This document shows, piece after piece, positions 1 through 5,952 of a stretch of DNA of 6,358 nucleotides. This stretch comes from Bacteroidales bacterium UBA4284. Lineage in GTDB: Bacteria; Bacteroidota; Bacteroidia; Bacteroidales; UBA932. Made by a program: the position numbers and the translations under genes. Location: assembly GCA_002395925.1 (NCBI GenBank), contig DGVM01000131.1:537-6894 (forward strand), in the 5' to 3' direction. The notes under the pieces are model-generated. The model saw only the letters and a list, made by a program, of their open reading frames with translations, was not told the origin of the DNA and searched no databases. Every line of letters begins with the position of its first letter. Position 1 is the first letter of the stretch.

Positions 1-25
1 AAACGGTTTCGTACTGTTTGATCAT
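1..25 (-). CDS. rpsF: 30S ribosomal protein S6, N-terminal start only (partial)
   Basis: On the minus strand an ATG at 25-23 opens a frame reading MIKQYETV, which runs off the left edge after eight complete codons. Bacteroidales S6 proteins begin with a very similar M(x)QYETVF stretch, which is the basis for the name. S6 binds S18 and 16S rRNA in the platform of the small ribosomal subunit, and in Bacteroidales rpsF usually leads an rpsF-rpsR-rplI operon; rpsR and rplI would lie outside this window. A TATCTTTG box at 70-63 stands about 38 nt before the ATG and fits a promoter for this gene. Only eight residues are visible, so the name rests on that short match plus a correctly placed promoter. 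Confidence 0.65.
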
Positions 26-62
26 AAATGTGTTAATTGTTTTTGCCCCTTTTTTGGGGACG

Positions 63-94
63 CAAAGATAGACAATCTTTTGGTAATTACCAAG
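63..94 (-). promoter_or_regulatory. Divergent promoter for rpsF
   Basis: Read on the minus strand, TATCTTTG at 70-63 matches the Bacteroidetes -7 consensus TAnnTTTG exactly. A CTTG at 94-91, 20 nt upstream, is a three-of-four match to the -33 box TTTG. The predicted transcript start is near 59-56, giving a leader of roughly 31-34 nt before the rpsF ATG. That leader begins in a CCCC-A6-GGGG inverted repeat (59-46). Confidence 0.55.
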
Positions 95-109
95 TTTTTT
101 ATATTTTTG
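79..109 (+). promoter_or_regulatory. Promoter of the hdr-like operon
   Basis: TTTG at 79-82, a 19-nt spacer and TATTTTTG at 102-109 match the Bacteroidetes sigma-ABfr consensus (TTTG, N19-21, TAnnTTTG) in both boxes and in spacing. The -7 box ends only 7 nt before the ATG at 117, so the predicted transcript start lies around 113-116 and the mRNA would have a leader of only a few bases. Confidence 0.65.
80..93. promoter_or_regulatory. Perfect 14-bp palindrome, candidate operator
   Basis: TTGGTAATTACCAA is a perfect inverted repeat centred between 86 and 87. It overlaps the -33 box of the plus-strand promoter, overlaps the weaker -33 match of the minus-strand promoter, and fills most of the spacer of both. 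That placement suits a dimeric regulator able to control both directions or to repress one. The TGGT...ACCA half-sites resemble those used by some GntR/FadR-type regulators, but no regulator gene is in the window and the family assignment is only a guess. Confidence 0.45.
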
Positions 110-116
110 TGTTTCT

Positions 117-809
117 ATGGACTATTTTGAGGAATTAAACAAGGACTTCCGCTTCCGTGAGGGGTTCCACACTTGCATAGGCTGCGGCACCTGCACGGCA
201 GTATGTCCGGCCGCCGAATTCTACCGCTACGACCCCCGCAAGATAGTCACCATCGTCCAGACGAAAGACAACGACCGCATCGAAGAACTGCTCAAAAGCG
301 ACACCATCTGGTATTGCGGCGAATGTATGAGCTGTGTCACCCGCTGCCCCCGCAAGAACGGCCCCGGCCTCGTGGTCATGGCACTGCGGGATCTGAGCAT
401 ACGCCTGGGCTTTTTCACGGAAAGCGAAAAGGGGCGCCAGATCTACCCCCTCTCCAAAGCACTCAACGGTAACGTCCTCAACTACGGCTACTGCGTGCAC
501 CCCGCTACGTTCAGATACGAAGACCACCCGGAATCCGGTCCCGTGTTCGAGTGGGCGCTGGCGCACAAGGAATCGGTTTACGCCCGTCTTGGCGCCAACT
601 ATATGGGCAAAGGGCCGGGAGCGCTCCGCCGCATACCGCAGGAAGACCTCGACGAACTCAAGGCGATATACGACGTCACCGGAGCATCCGGGCGCATGGA
701 GCTGGTAGAAAAGTATTCCCGCATCAAGGCCGAAGAAATGGGCATGACGATGGAGGAATACGCCCGGTACACATTTTCCCACTGTTCCCCAAAGCATTTC
801 AACGGATGA
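117..809 (+). CDS. hdrC: HdrC-like 4Fe-4S dicluster protein
   Basis: A 230-residue soluble protein of the heterodisulfide reductase subunit C family, expected to bind two cubane [4Fe-4S] clusters and pass electrons between the HdrA-like flavoprotein and an HdrB-type subunit. Two classical CxxCxxCxxxCP motifs are seen: Cys20, 23, 26, 30 and Cys67, 70, 73, 77. The segment between them has the YxPRK pattern typical of HdrC (Tyr38 to Lys42). There is no signal peptide or membrane segment. It is longer than methanogen HdrC (about 185-190 residues) because of a C-terminal extension of roughly 130 residues after the second cluster, nearer to the first HdrC of bacterial Hdr-like loci. ATG 117 is the only reasonable start: the next Met is past the first cluster, and a promoter lies just upstream. 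Its stop overlaps the start of the HdrB-like gene. Family is confident; substrate is unknown. Confidence 0.88.
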   Translation: MDYFEELNKDFRFREGFHTCIGCGTCTAVCPAAEFYRYDPRKIVTIVQTKDNDRIEELLKSDTIWYCGECMSCVTRCPRKNGPGLVVMALRDLSIRLGFFTESEKGRQIYPLSKALNGNVLNYGYCVHPATFRYEDHPESGPVFEWALAHKESVYARLGANYMGKGPGALRRIPQEDLDELKAIYDVTGASGRMELVEKYSRIKAEEMGMTMEEYARYTFSHCSPKHFNG

Positions 810-1876
810 TATACCAGGGCAAACAGAAAATCTGGTCCGAGTACCAGAAGGAGATACCGTCCGACGGCTGGTTCTACGTACGCAGCTGCATACGCCAGAG
901 TTTTTTCCCGGCGTCGGAGAAATATTTTCTCGGCATCTGCCGCGACCTGCTCGGTCACGACATATACGAAACGCCGCACCACACCACCTGCGGCGGAATA
1001 GCTTATCACAGCGACGTCATCCCGCAGGAAACGGCGATGACCATAGTGGCACGCCAGTTCTCCCTCATGAAAGAAGCCGGATACAAGAATCTGGTCACAT
1101 CGTGCATCACCTCCTTCGGCAATTACACCGAGATACTCGAGACCTGGAGGGAATTCCCGGAGCTGGAGACCCGCATACGCGAGAACCTGTGGAAAGCATG
1201 CCGCAGGGAGTTCGACAAGCCTGAATACCTTGCCCACGCCAGCGACCTGGTGTACAAATTCCGCTCCGAGATAGCCGAACGCGCACGCCACCGCCTCGTC
1301 AACAAAGATACAGGCCGGCCTCTCCGCATAGTGGAGCACATCGGCTGCCATTACTCCAAAATGTTCCCCCACAAGGGAATAGGCGGAGCCGAGTACCCTT
1401 GCGTACTGAGCGGAATGGCCGAAGCCTGGGGCGGCGAGGTCATCGACTACCCTGAGCGTCGGCATTGCTGCGGCTTCGGCTTCCGCCAGTACCTGGTCAA
1501 GGCCAACCGCGGATACAGCGTTTCCAACACCCATAAGAAGTTCGAATCCATGGAGCCTTTCGAGCCCGACGTCATCATTACCAACTGCCCCGGATGCCCG
1601 TATTTCCTGGACCGCTGGCAATATGTAATCGCCGAGCAGACCGGCAAGACATACGGTCGGGGCGGATTCGGCATCCCTGTCCTCACTTACGAGGAACTTG
1701 CCGGGCTGGTGCTCGGATACGATCCCTGGGACCTCGGACTTCAGCTGCATCAGGTCGCCGTCGAGCCGCTTCTTGACAAGATAGGCATCGACTACGACCC
1801 GTCAGCCAAGTATCTGGGTCTCAACAAGGAAGACATACTTCGCCCGGGCCTTCCCGAGCATCTCAAGTGTTTCTAA
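806..1876 (+). CDS. hdrB: HdrB-like CCG-domain protein with an incomplete first cluster site
   Basis: A 356-residue soluble protein with two CCG (cysteine-rich) domains, the fold that in HdrB binds noncubane [4Fe-4S] clusters and splits disulfides. The C-terminal site is complete: Cys181 in a GCHYSK context, Cys221-Cys222 followed by GFG, and Cys261/Cys264 in NCPGC. The N-terminal site keeps Cys28, Cys62 and Cys100, but the usual CC pair reads Thr61-Cys62 and the usual CxxC reads Cys100-x-x-Ser103, so two of five ligands are missing. That site probably binds a different cluster or none. The ATG at 806 overlaps the upstream TGA (ATGA), implying translational coupling; the reading frame stays open to 551, but that extension would lie inside hdrC and has no Hdr similarity. 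Methanogen HdrB is about 290-300 residues; the extra length is spread over the N-terminus, an Arg/Glu-rich stretch near 109-170 and the C-terminal tail. Confidence 0.87.
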   Translation: MIYQGKQKIWSEYQKEIPSDGWFYVRSCIRQSFFPASEKYFLGICRDLLGHDIYETPHHTTCGGIAYHSDVIPQETAMTIVARQFSLMKEAGYKNLVTSCITSFGNYTEILETWREFPELETRIRENLWKACRREFDKPEYLAHASDLVYKFRSEIAERARHRLVNKDTGRPLRIVEHIGCHYSKMFPHKGIGGAEYPCVLSGMAEAWGGEVIDYPERRHCCGFGFRQYLVKANRGYSVSNTHKKFESMEPFEPDVIITNCPGCPYFLDRWQYVIAEQTGKTYGRGGFGIPVLTYEELAGLVLGYDPWDLGLQLHQVAVEPLLDKIGIDYDPSAKYLGLNKEDILRPGLPEHLKCF

Positions 1877-1878
1877 AA

Positions 1879-2898
1879 ATGGACAGCAAGACAGTAGTGG
1901 TCATAGGCGGCGGCATCGCCGGCATGGAAGCGGCACGGCAGCTGAGACTCCTCGGCCTCGAGCCCATCATCGTGGAACGTTCGGGGAACCTCGGAGGTCA
2001 TGTCGCAAAGTGGTACAAGCTCTTCCCTGACATGATGGACGCATCGGAGCTGGTATCCGCTCTGAACGCATCGTTGGGAGGCATCACGGTGTACCTCAAC
2101 ACAGAAGTGGCGTCCATGAACCGGCTGCGGGAGGGATTCAGCGTCACCCTTTCCAACGGATACGGAATAGTCTGCCGGGCCATCCTAATCGCCACCGGGT
2201 TCCGTCTGTTCGACGCCGCACGCAAAGAAGAATACGGCTACGGCGTGTACGACCGGGTCATCACCAACGCCGACCTTGAGGCGTGGCTGCGCAGCGGCTC
2301 CGACGAGCGGATACCGTCCAACCCCCGCACCGTCGCCTTTGTACATTGCGTCGGTTCCCGCGACCTCAAGGCAGGCAACCCGCAGTGCTCAAAGGTGTGC
2401 TGCATGACAGCGATCAAGCAGGCAATCGAACTCAAGGAGCGTTTCCCCGATGCCGGAATCTGGTGCTTCTACATGGACCTGCGCCTGTTCGGCAAGAAAT
2501 ACGAAGACTTTTACATAAGTGCTCAGCGTGACCACGGAATACATTTCGTACGCGGACGCGTCTCCGAGGTCGGAGAGACTCTTGAGGGCCGCGTGGTCCT
2601 CAAGGCCGAAGACACGCTTGCCGGCAGGCAGGTAAGGCTCACGGCGGACCTGCTCGTCCTTATGTCCGGAATGCTGTGCAACGAAGACACCGCGTCCCTG
2701 GCATCGATGGTACGTGCCGAGGTTGATTCGGACGGATTCATGCGCAGCCGCGACAACATCTACCGCATCAACGAATCCAACCGTCCCGGTATCTTCTTTG
2801 CCGGAGCATGTACCGGCACCAAGACGGTACCGGAAACGGTGGCTGAGGCCCGCGCCGCAGCGCTCGACATTTACAACTATCTGAGCGGCAATGATTGA
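1879..2898 (+). CDS. hdrA: HdrA-like FAD and 4Fe-4S flavoprotein, minimal form
   Basis: A 339-residue flavoprotein of the HdrA/QmoA family, expected to be the electron hub of the complex. The N-terminal Rossmann motif GGGIAG is at residues 10-15, followed by VERSGNLGG near 33-40. The diagnostic HdrA cluster motif is present: Cys157 (in HCVGSRD), Cys170 and Cys174-Cys175, with the C-x12-C-x3-CC spacing seen in methanogen HdrA. The C-terminal FAD motif (GIFFAGACTGTKTVPETV and the helix after it) ends about 15 residues before the stop. The N-terminal thioredoxin-reductase-linked insert and ferredoxin domains of full HdrA (about 650 residues) are absent, and the usual cysteines after FPxxD are replaced (FPDMMDAS, near 49-56). 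ATG 1879, two nt after the hdrB stop, is preferred; a GTG at 1867 would add four residues. The short form resembles QmoA and the HdrA of sulfur-oxidising Hdr loci. Flavin-based bifurcation cannot be inferred. Confidence 0.88.
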   Translation: MDSKTVVVIGGGIAGMEAARQLRLLGLEPIIVERSGNLGGHVAKWYKLFPDMMDASELVSALNASLGGITVYLNTEVASMNRLREGFSVTLSNGYGIVCRAILIATGFRLFDAARKEEYGYGVYDRVITNADLEAWLRSGSDERIPSNPRTVAFVHCVGSRDLKAGNPQCSKVCCMTAIKQAIELKERFPDAGIWCFYMDLRLFGKKYEDFYISAQRDHGIHFVRGRVSEVGETLEGRVVLKAEDTLAGRQVRLTADLLVLMSGMLCNEDTASLASMVRAEVDSDGFMRSRDNIYRINESNRPGIFFAGACTGTKTVPETVAEARAAALDIYNYLSGND

Positions 2899-3214
2899 TT
2901 TCGGATTCGGACTTTCGCGCAGCAGCGCCGTGGAACTTGACCGGCTGGACCTTTCCCTCTGGCATGAGCTGGAGAAGGAGGAGCCGGGAGCGCGCATCTG
3001 CATGTCGTGCGGCTCCTGCAGCGCAACCTGCACGGCGGGCCCCTGGTCCGGCATGAGCGTGCGCAAGGTCCTCCTGTCGCTGCAGAGGGGCGCTGACGTC
3101 TCGGAAATGCTGCAGGGATGCATGCTCTGCGGAAAATGTTCAATGGTATGCCCCAGGGGCATCAACACCCGGCATCTGGTCCTGAGCCTGTGCCGCATAT
3201 ACCGCAAGCCGTGA
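2891..3214 (+). CDS. hdrC: Second, small HdrC-like 4Fe-4S dicluster protein
   Basis: A 107-residue ferredoxin-like protein with two CxxCxxCxxxC motifs, Cys37, 40, 43, 47 and Cys77, 80, 83, 87. The second is followed by the usual PRGI; the first ends in Cys47-Thr48 instead of CysPro. The spacer contains SVRKVLLSLQRG (about 56-67), the HdrC-family helix between clusters. It is about half the length of the first HdrC-like protein and stops 20 residues after the last cysteine. The start overlaps the hdrA end by 8 nt, and its stop overlaps the next gene's GTG. The likely role is a wire between the HdrA-like flavoprotein and the membrane HdrED fusion encoded next. It has no membrane segment. Together with the following gene it corresponds to the C2-B2 pair of sHdr-type loci. 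The cofactor prediction is strong; the partner assignment is inferred from gene order. Confidence 0.88.
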   Translation: MIDFGFGLSRSSAVELDRLDLSLWHELEKEEPGARICMSCGSCSATCTAGPWSGMSVRKVLLSLQRGADVSEMLQGCMLCGKCSMVCPRGINTRHLVLSLCRIYRKP

Positions 3215-5013
3215 GAGAGAGATTCGCTGTTGGTTTCGACCCGTTCGTCCTGCCATTCCTCGCCGGAATGATATTCGTCCTGGGGTACTGCGCCCTGGGC
3301 ATCATCCGCATACTGATGCAGCTGCCCGGTCAGGACAGGCGCAAATTCCTGCTTTCGCTCATCACCCCCAAGACGGCGCTCAAGAACATCTGGGACATTT
3401 TCGCAAACTGCCTGCTGCACGTAAAGCTCTGGAAGCGCAACCGCCTTCTGGGCTTCATGCATTCCAGCATCGCATTCGGATGGTTCATGATAATCCTCCT
3501 GGGACATCTGGAAGTAATGATTTACTGCCCCGACCGCATCCGGCTGTTCTATTATCCCATTTTCTTCAACTACTTTGTAGCCAAGGGAGAAAGCACTCTT
3601 GGAGGAGCCCTTCTGTTCTTCCTGATGGACTTTTTCCTGCTTCTTATACTGGTAGGAATCACCCTCGCCATCATCAAGCGCGTGCGTTCCCGCCTCTTCG
3701 GCATGCGTCGCACGACACAGCCGAGCCTGGTGGACAGGATCGGGCTCTATTCCCTCTGGTCCATCTTCCCCCTGAGGCTTCTGGCAGAGAGTTTCACGGC
3801 GCACATCAGCGGCGGCTCCTTCCTCACCGTGCCCGCCAACTGGCTGTTCCGCCAGTTCCTGGGAAACGACCTCAACATGCTTCCCACCTGGTGGGCATAC
3901 AGCATCGCGCTCGGAGTTTTCATGTTCGTACTCCCCTTCTCGCGCTACATGCACATCCCCGCCGAGATGATGCTCATCCCCATGCGCAACGCCGGACTGC
4001 GGATACGTCATCCCCGCCGGGGGTTCGCACGCCTGGAGGTTCTCAGCTGCCCGGGTTGCGGAGTATGCATTGACGCATGTCCGATGAGCGTCCAGAAGGC
4101 CAACGTCAAGGACTGCACAGTTTATCTCAACCGCCAGATACGCCGTGGCAACGAACGCAGGATAGAAGAAATCAGCGACAAATGCCTGCTGTGCGGAAAG
4201 TGCGAGGCCGTATGCCAGGTCGGCGTAGAAGGCCCGGCGCTTCGTATCGCTCAGAGAGCGTCGCGCAAATACGCACTGCAGCAGGACTATTCCAATATAG
4301 ACATCACACCGCCAGCCGGCACCGGCAAGGCAAAGGTGCTGTATTTCTCCGGGTGCATGACACGCCTCACTCCAGCTATCGGCAAATCCGTATGTTCCGT
4401 CCTCAAAAAGGCAGGAGTCGATTTTGACTGGATCGACCGGGAAGAAGGGCTTTGCTGCGGGAGGCCGCTTATGCTCGCCGGCCGCACCGGAGAAGCGCTT
4501 TCGCTGGCAGAGAAAAACACAGCCCTCATACTCACGAGCGGAGCCGACACGCTTATCCTCAGCTGTCCCATCTGCTACAAGATATTCAGCGAGCAGTATA
4601 AGCTGCCCGGTATAAGGGTCGTCAATTATATCCAATACTTCAACGAACTCGTGGACGCAGGGCGCATTTCGCTGGAAAAGAGCGATATCTGCTATGTTTA
4701 CCACGACCCGTGCGAGCTTGGCCGCGGCTGCGGCATGTACGAGGAGCCACGCAAGCTGCTCGGCGGGGCGGCATCGATTGCCGAGGCGCCATGCAACCGT
4801 TCCGAGAGCATCTGCTGCGGAGGGTCCCTTGGGAGCCTGACACTCGATTTCGCCCACCGCGAGACCATGACCCGAAAGAGCCTCGACAACCTTTATGCAA
4901 GCAAGGCGGATGCGATTGCTACCGCCTGCCCGCTCTGCTACTCGACCTTCAGACGCTATTCGCAACGCCCCGTGCGCGATTTGGCGGAGGTTCTGGACGC
5001 ACAAATCAGATAG
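3211..5013 (+). CDS. Membrane-anchored HdrED/DsrMK-like fusion: NarI-like domain, 4Fe-4S dicluster, two CCG domains
   Basis: A 600-residue integral membrane oxidoreductase. Residues about 12-250 hold five likely transmembrane helices (near 12-35, 85-105, 131-155, 178-199, 225-245), like NarI/DsrM/HdrE cytochrome b subunits. His84 and His99 in helix 2 and His198 and His248 around helices 4-5 are candidate heme b ligands. Two cubane motifs follow (Cys280, 283, 286, 290 and Cys325, 328, 331, 335), then two CCG domains with all ligands: Cys382, 415-416, 452, 455 and Cys501, 535-536, 573, 576. HdrE/HdrD and DsrM/DsrK are usually separate proteins; here they are one chain, inferred to link menaquinone in the membrane to a thiol/disulfide-type site in the cytoplasm. 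Start: GTG 3211 forms a GTGA overlap with the upstream stop and fits the tight operon; the ATG at 3118 in the same frame would lie inside the preceding gene and add unrelated sequence. Substrate is unknown. Confidence 0.87.
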   Translation: MRERFAVGFDPFVLPFLAGMIFVLGYCALGIIRILMQLPGQDRRKFLLSLITPKTALKNIWDIFANCLLHVKLWKRNRLLGFMHSSIAFGWFMIILLGHLEVMIYCPDRIRLFYYPIFFNYFVAKGESTLGGALLFFLMDFFLLLILVGITLAIIKRVRSRLFGMRRTTQPSLVDRIGLYSLWSIFPLRLLAESFTAHISGGSFLTVPANWLFRQFLGNDLNMLPTWWAYSIALGVFMFVLPFSRYMHIPAEMMLIPMRNAGLRIRHPRRGFARLEVLSCPGCGVCIDACPMSVQKANVKDCTVYLNRQIRRGNERRIEEISDKCLLCGKCEAVCQVGVEGPALRIAQRASRKYALQQDYSNIDITPPAGTGKAKVLYFSGCMTRLTPAIGKSVCSVLKKAGVDFDWIDREEGLCCGRPLMLAGRTGEALSLAEKNTALILTSGADTLILSCPICYKIFSEQYKLPGIRVVNYIQYFNELVDAGRISLEKSDICYVYHDPCELGRGCGMYEEPRKLLGGAASIAEAPCNRSESICCGGSLGSLTLDFAHRETMTRKSLDNLYASKADAIATACPLCYSTFRRYSQRPVRDLAEVLDAQIR

Positions 5014-5019
5014 AATACT

Positions 5020-5027
5020 TAGCTTTG
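5020..5027 (+). promoter_or_regulatory. -7 promoter box for the beta-barrel gene
   Basis: TAGCTTTG matches the Bacteroidetes TAnnTTTG consensus in the 18-nt gap after the HdrED stop, and ends 4 nt before the ATG at 5032. No good TTTG -33 box is seen at the standard 19-21 nt distance; that stretch lies within the end of the upstream gene. If used, the transcript would start at or next to the ATG. Confidence 0.4.
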
Positions 5028-5031
5028 CAAT

Positions 5032-5793
5032 ATGAAACGTTTAATTGTTACGCTTGCAGCTGCATTTATGGCAATCGCCCCCATAACTGCACAGGAAACA
5101 AAAGATGAAGAATCCGGCGACAAGAAAAAAGTCACACCGGAAGGACTCGAGCTCAGCAGCGGAGAAAAAACAGAACTCCGCCTAAGGCTTGCCTTCCCCA
5201 TGTATTTCGGCGAGTCCGTACTGCTCGGCGCCGACTATCTGGGGCCGTGGGCCGGCACAAGCCACGGGGAATTCCTGCAGACGAAAATCTACCAGAACTT
5301 CGTTTACAATCTGGAAATGGCGAGCCTGCACATGACATCCAAGAAAAGTCCTCTCGACGTAAGCCTCGGGCTGCGCTGGAGCTTCATGGATTTCTCGCTT
5401 GCCAACACAGGCATAAGCTTTACCAGCACTGACGGAGCTGCTTCTCCCTATATGCCGTCAACCATCAGCACTGCAGGTTACGACGGAAAGAAATCCAAGA
5501 TACATGCATCCTACATCGGCGTACCGCTGAGGCTCGCCATCAAAATCGGCGACAGGGGCAAGATTTTCGCCGGCGTGGCCGGAGAATACCTTGTAAAGGG
5601 ATACACCAAATTCCGCTCACCCAACACCCGCACCACCACGAACGGACTGTTCTCGACCTGGCGCGCATCCGTAGAGGGCGGTCTGTCCTACGCCGGATGG
5701 GGCATCTGGGCCAGCTACGGCTTCACTCCCCTCTTCCTTCCCGAGTGCAGCAATGCCCGCACACTTTCTTTCGGAATAGTCATGGGGATATAG
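5032..5793 (+). CDS. Outer-membrane beta-barrel protein of unknown function
   Basis: A 253-residue exported protein. Residues 1-20 form a classical signal peptide (MKRL, a hydrophobic core, cleavage after ITA before Gln21). A charged Lys/Glu/Asp-rich linker covers about 21-50. The rest shows alternating polar/hydrophobic strands separated by turns, for example around 50-66, 106-120, 161-190 and 213-235, and ends in a short amphipathic strand, LSFGIVMGI. This is the pattern of small Bacteroidetes 8- to 10-strand barrels (PorT-like or 'porin family' proteins). The segment from about 160 to 190 (YIGVPLRLAIKIG, then KIFAGVAGEYLVKG) is the most family-like part. It follows the redox operon by 18 nt on the same strand but has its own -7 box, so a functional link with the Hdr-like complex is not implied. 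No substrate or partner can be named from sequence. Confidence 0.8.
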   Translation: MKRLIVTLAAAFMAIAPITAQETKDEESGDKKKVTPEGLELSSGEKTELRLRLAFPMYFGESVLLGADYLGPWAGTSHGEFLQTKIYQNFVYNLEMASLHMTSKKSPLDVSLGLRWSFMDFSLANTGISFTSTDGAASPYMPSTISTAGYDGKKSKIHASYIGVPLRLAIKIGDRGKIFAGVAGEYLVKGYTKFRSPNTRTTTNGLFSTWRASVEGGLSYAGWGIWASYGFTPLFLPECSNARTLSFGIVMGI

Positions 5794-5794
5794 T

Positions 5795-5825
5795 TTTGCT
5801 AAGTTAAAAAATTGTTTTATCTTTG
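5795..5825 (+). promoter_or_regulatory. Promoter of tRNA-Val
   Basis: TTTG at 5795-5798, a 19-nt spacer and TATCTTTG at 5818-5825 are exact matches to the Bacteroidetes -33/-7 consensus. The -7 box ends 10 nt before the mature tRNA 5' end. The -33 box begins 2 nt after the stop codon of the beta-barrel gene. Confidence 0.75.
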
Positions 5826-5835
5826 CAGTCCTTTC

Positions 5836-5910
5836 AGGGGCGTAGCTCAGTTGGTTTAGAGCGTTTGAGTCACATTCAAAAGGTCGTCGGTTCGAATCCG
5901 ACCGTCCCTA
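5836..5910 (+). tRNA. tRNA-Val (anticodon CAC)
   Basis: A complete 75-nt cloverleaf can be folded by hand. The acceptor arm AGGGGCG (5836-5842) pairs with CGTCCCT (5903-5909) with one G-U. The D stem GCTC/GAGC is 5845-5848 with 5859-5862. The anticodon stem TTTGA/TCAAA is 5864-5868 with 5876-5880, around the loop GTCACAT. The T stem GTCGG/CCGAC is 5886-5890 with 5898-5902, around loop TTCGAAT. U33 is present and positions 34-36 read CAC, which decodes the valine codon GUG. The discriminator is A5910. The 3' CCA is not encoded (CAA follows), so it must be added after transcription. Confidence 0.95.
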
Positions 5911-5916
5911 CAAAAA

Positions 5917-5952
5917 GGGGTCGACTAAAAAGGTCGGCCTCTTCTTTTTTTG
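5917..5952 (+). terminator. Intrinsic terminator after tRNA-Val
   Basis: GGGGTCGACT (5917-5926) and GGTCGGCCTC (5932-5941) form a 10-bp stem containing three G-U pairs, with an AAAAA loop, followed by TTCTTTTTTTT (5942-5952). It starts 7 nt after the tRNA, so the tRNA appears to be a single-gene unit. The wobble pairs make it asymmetric: on the minus strand they become A-C mismatches and there is no matching U-tract. Confidence 0.75.

Noticed and set aside
26..62. S6:S18-binding autoregulatory leader in front of rpsF
   Set aside because: The predicted leader is only about 31-34 nt. A CCCC-A6-GGGG hairpin is present, but the CCG-containing bulged hairpin of the known motif is not seen.
551..805. 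N-terminal extension of the HdrB-like protein back to 551
   Set aside because: It would lie entirely inside the HdrC-like gene and reads as Arg/Gly/His-rich out-of-frame sequence; the ATGA overlap at 806 gives a better start.
135..1750. Long minus-strand frames opposite the HdrC-like and HdrB-like genes (135-797 and 599-1750)
   Set aside because: They lie exactly opposite well-supported genes, lack family resemblance and reflect codon-bias mirror frames.
2389..5004. 871-codon open frame on the minus strand opposite the HdrC/HdrED genes
   Set aside because: It is an antisense shadow of GC-rich coding sequence. The plus strand carries clear cysteine motifs and domains; the minus translation has no recognisable family and no promoter.
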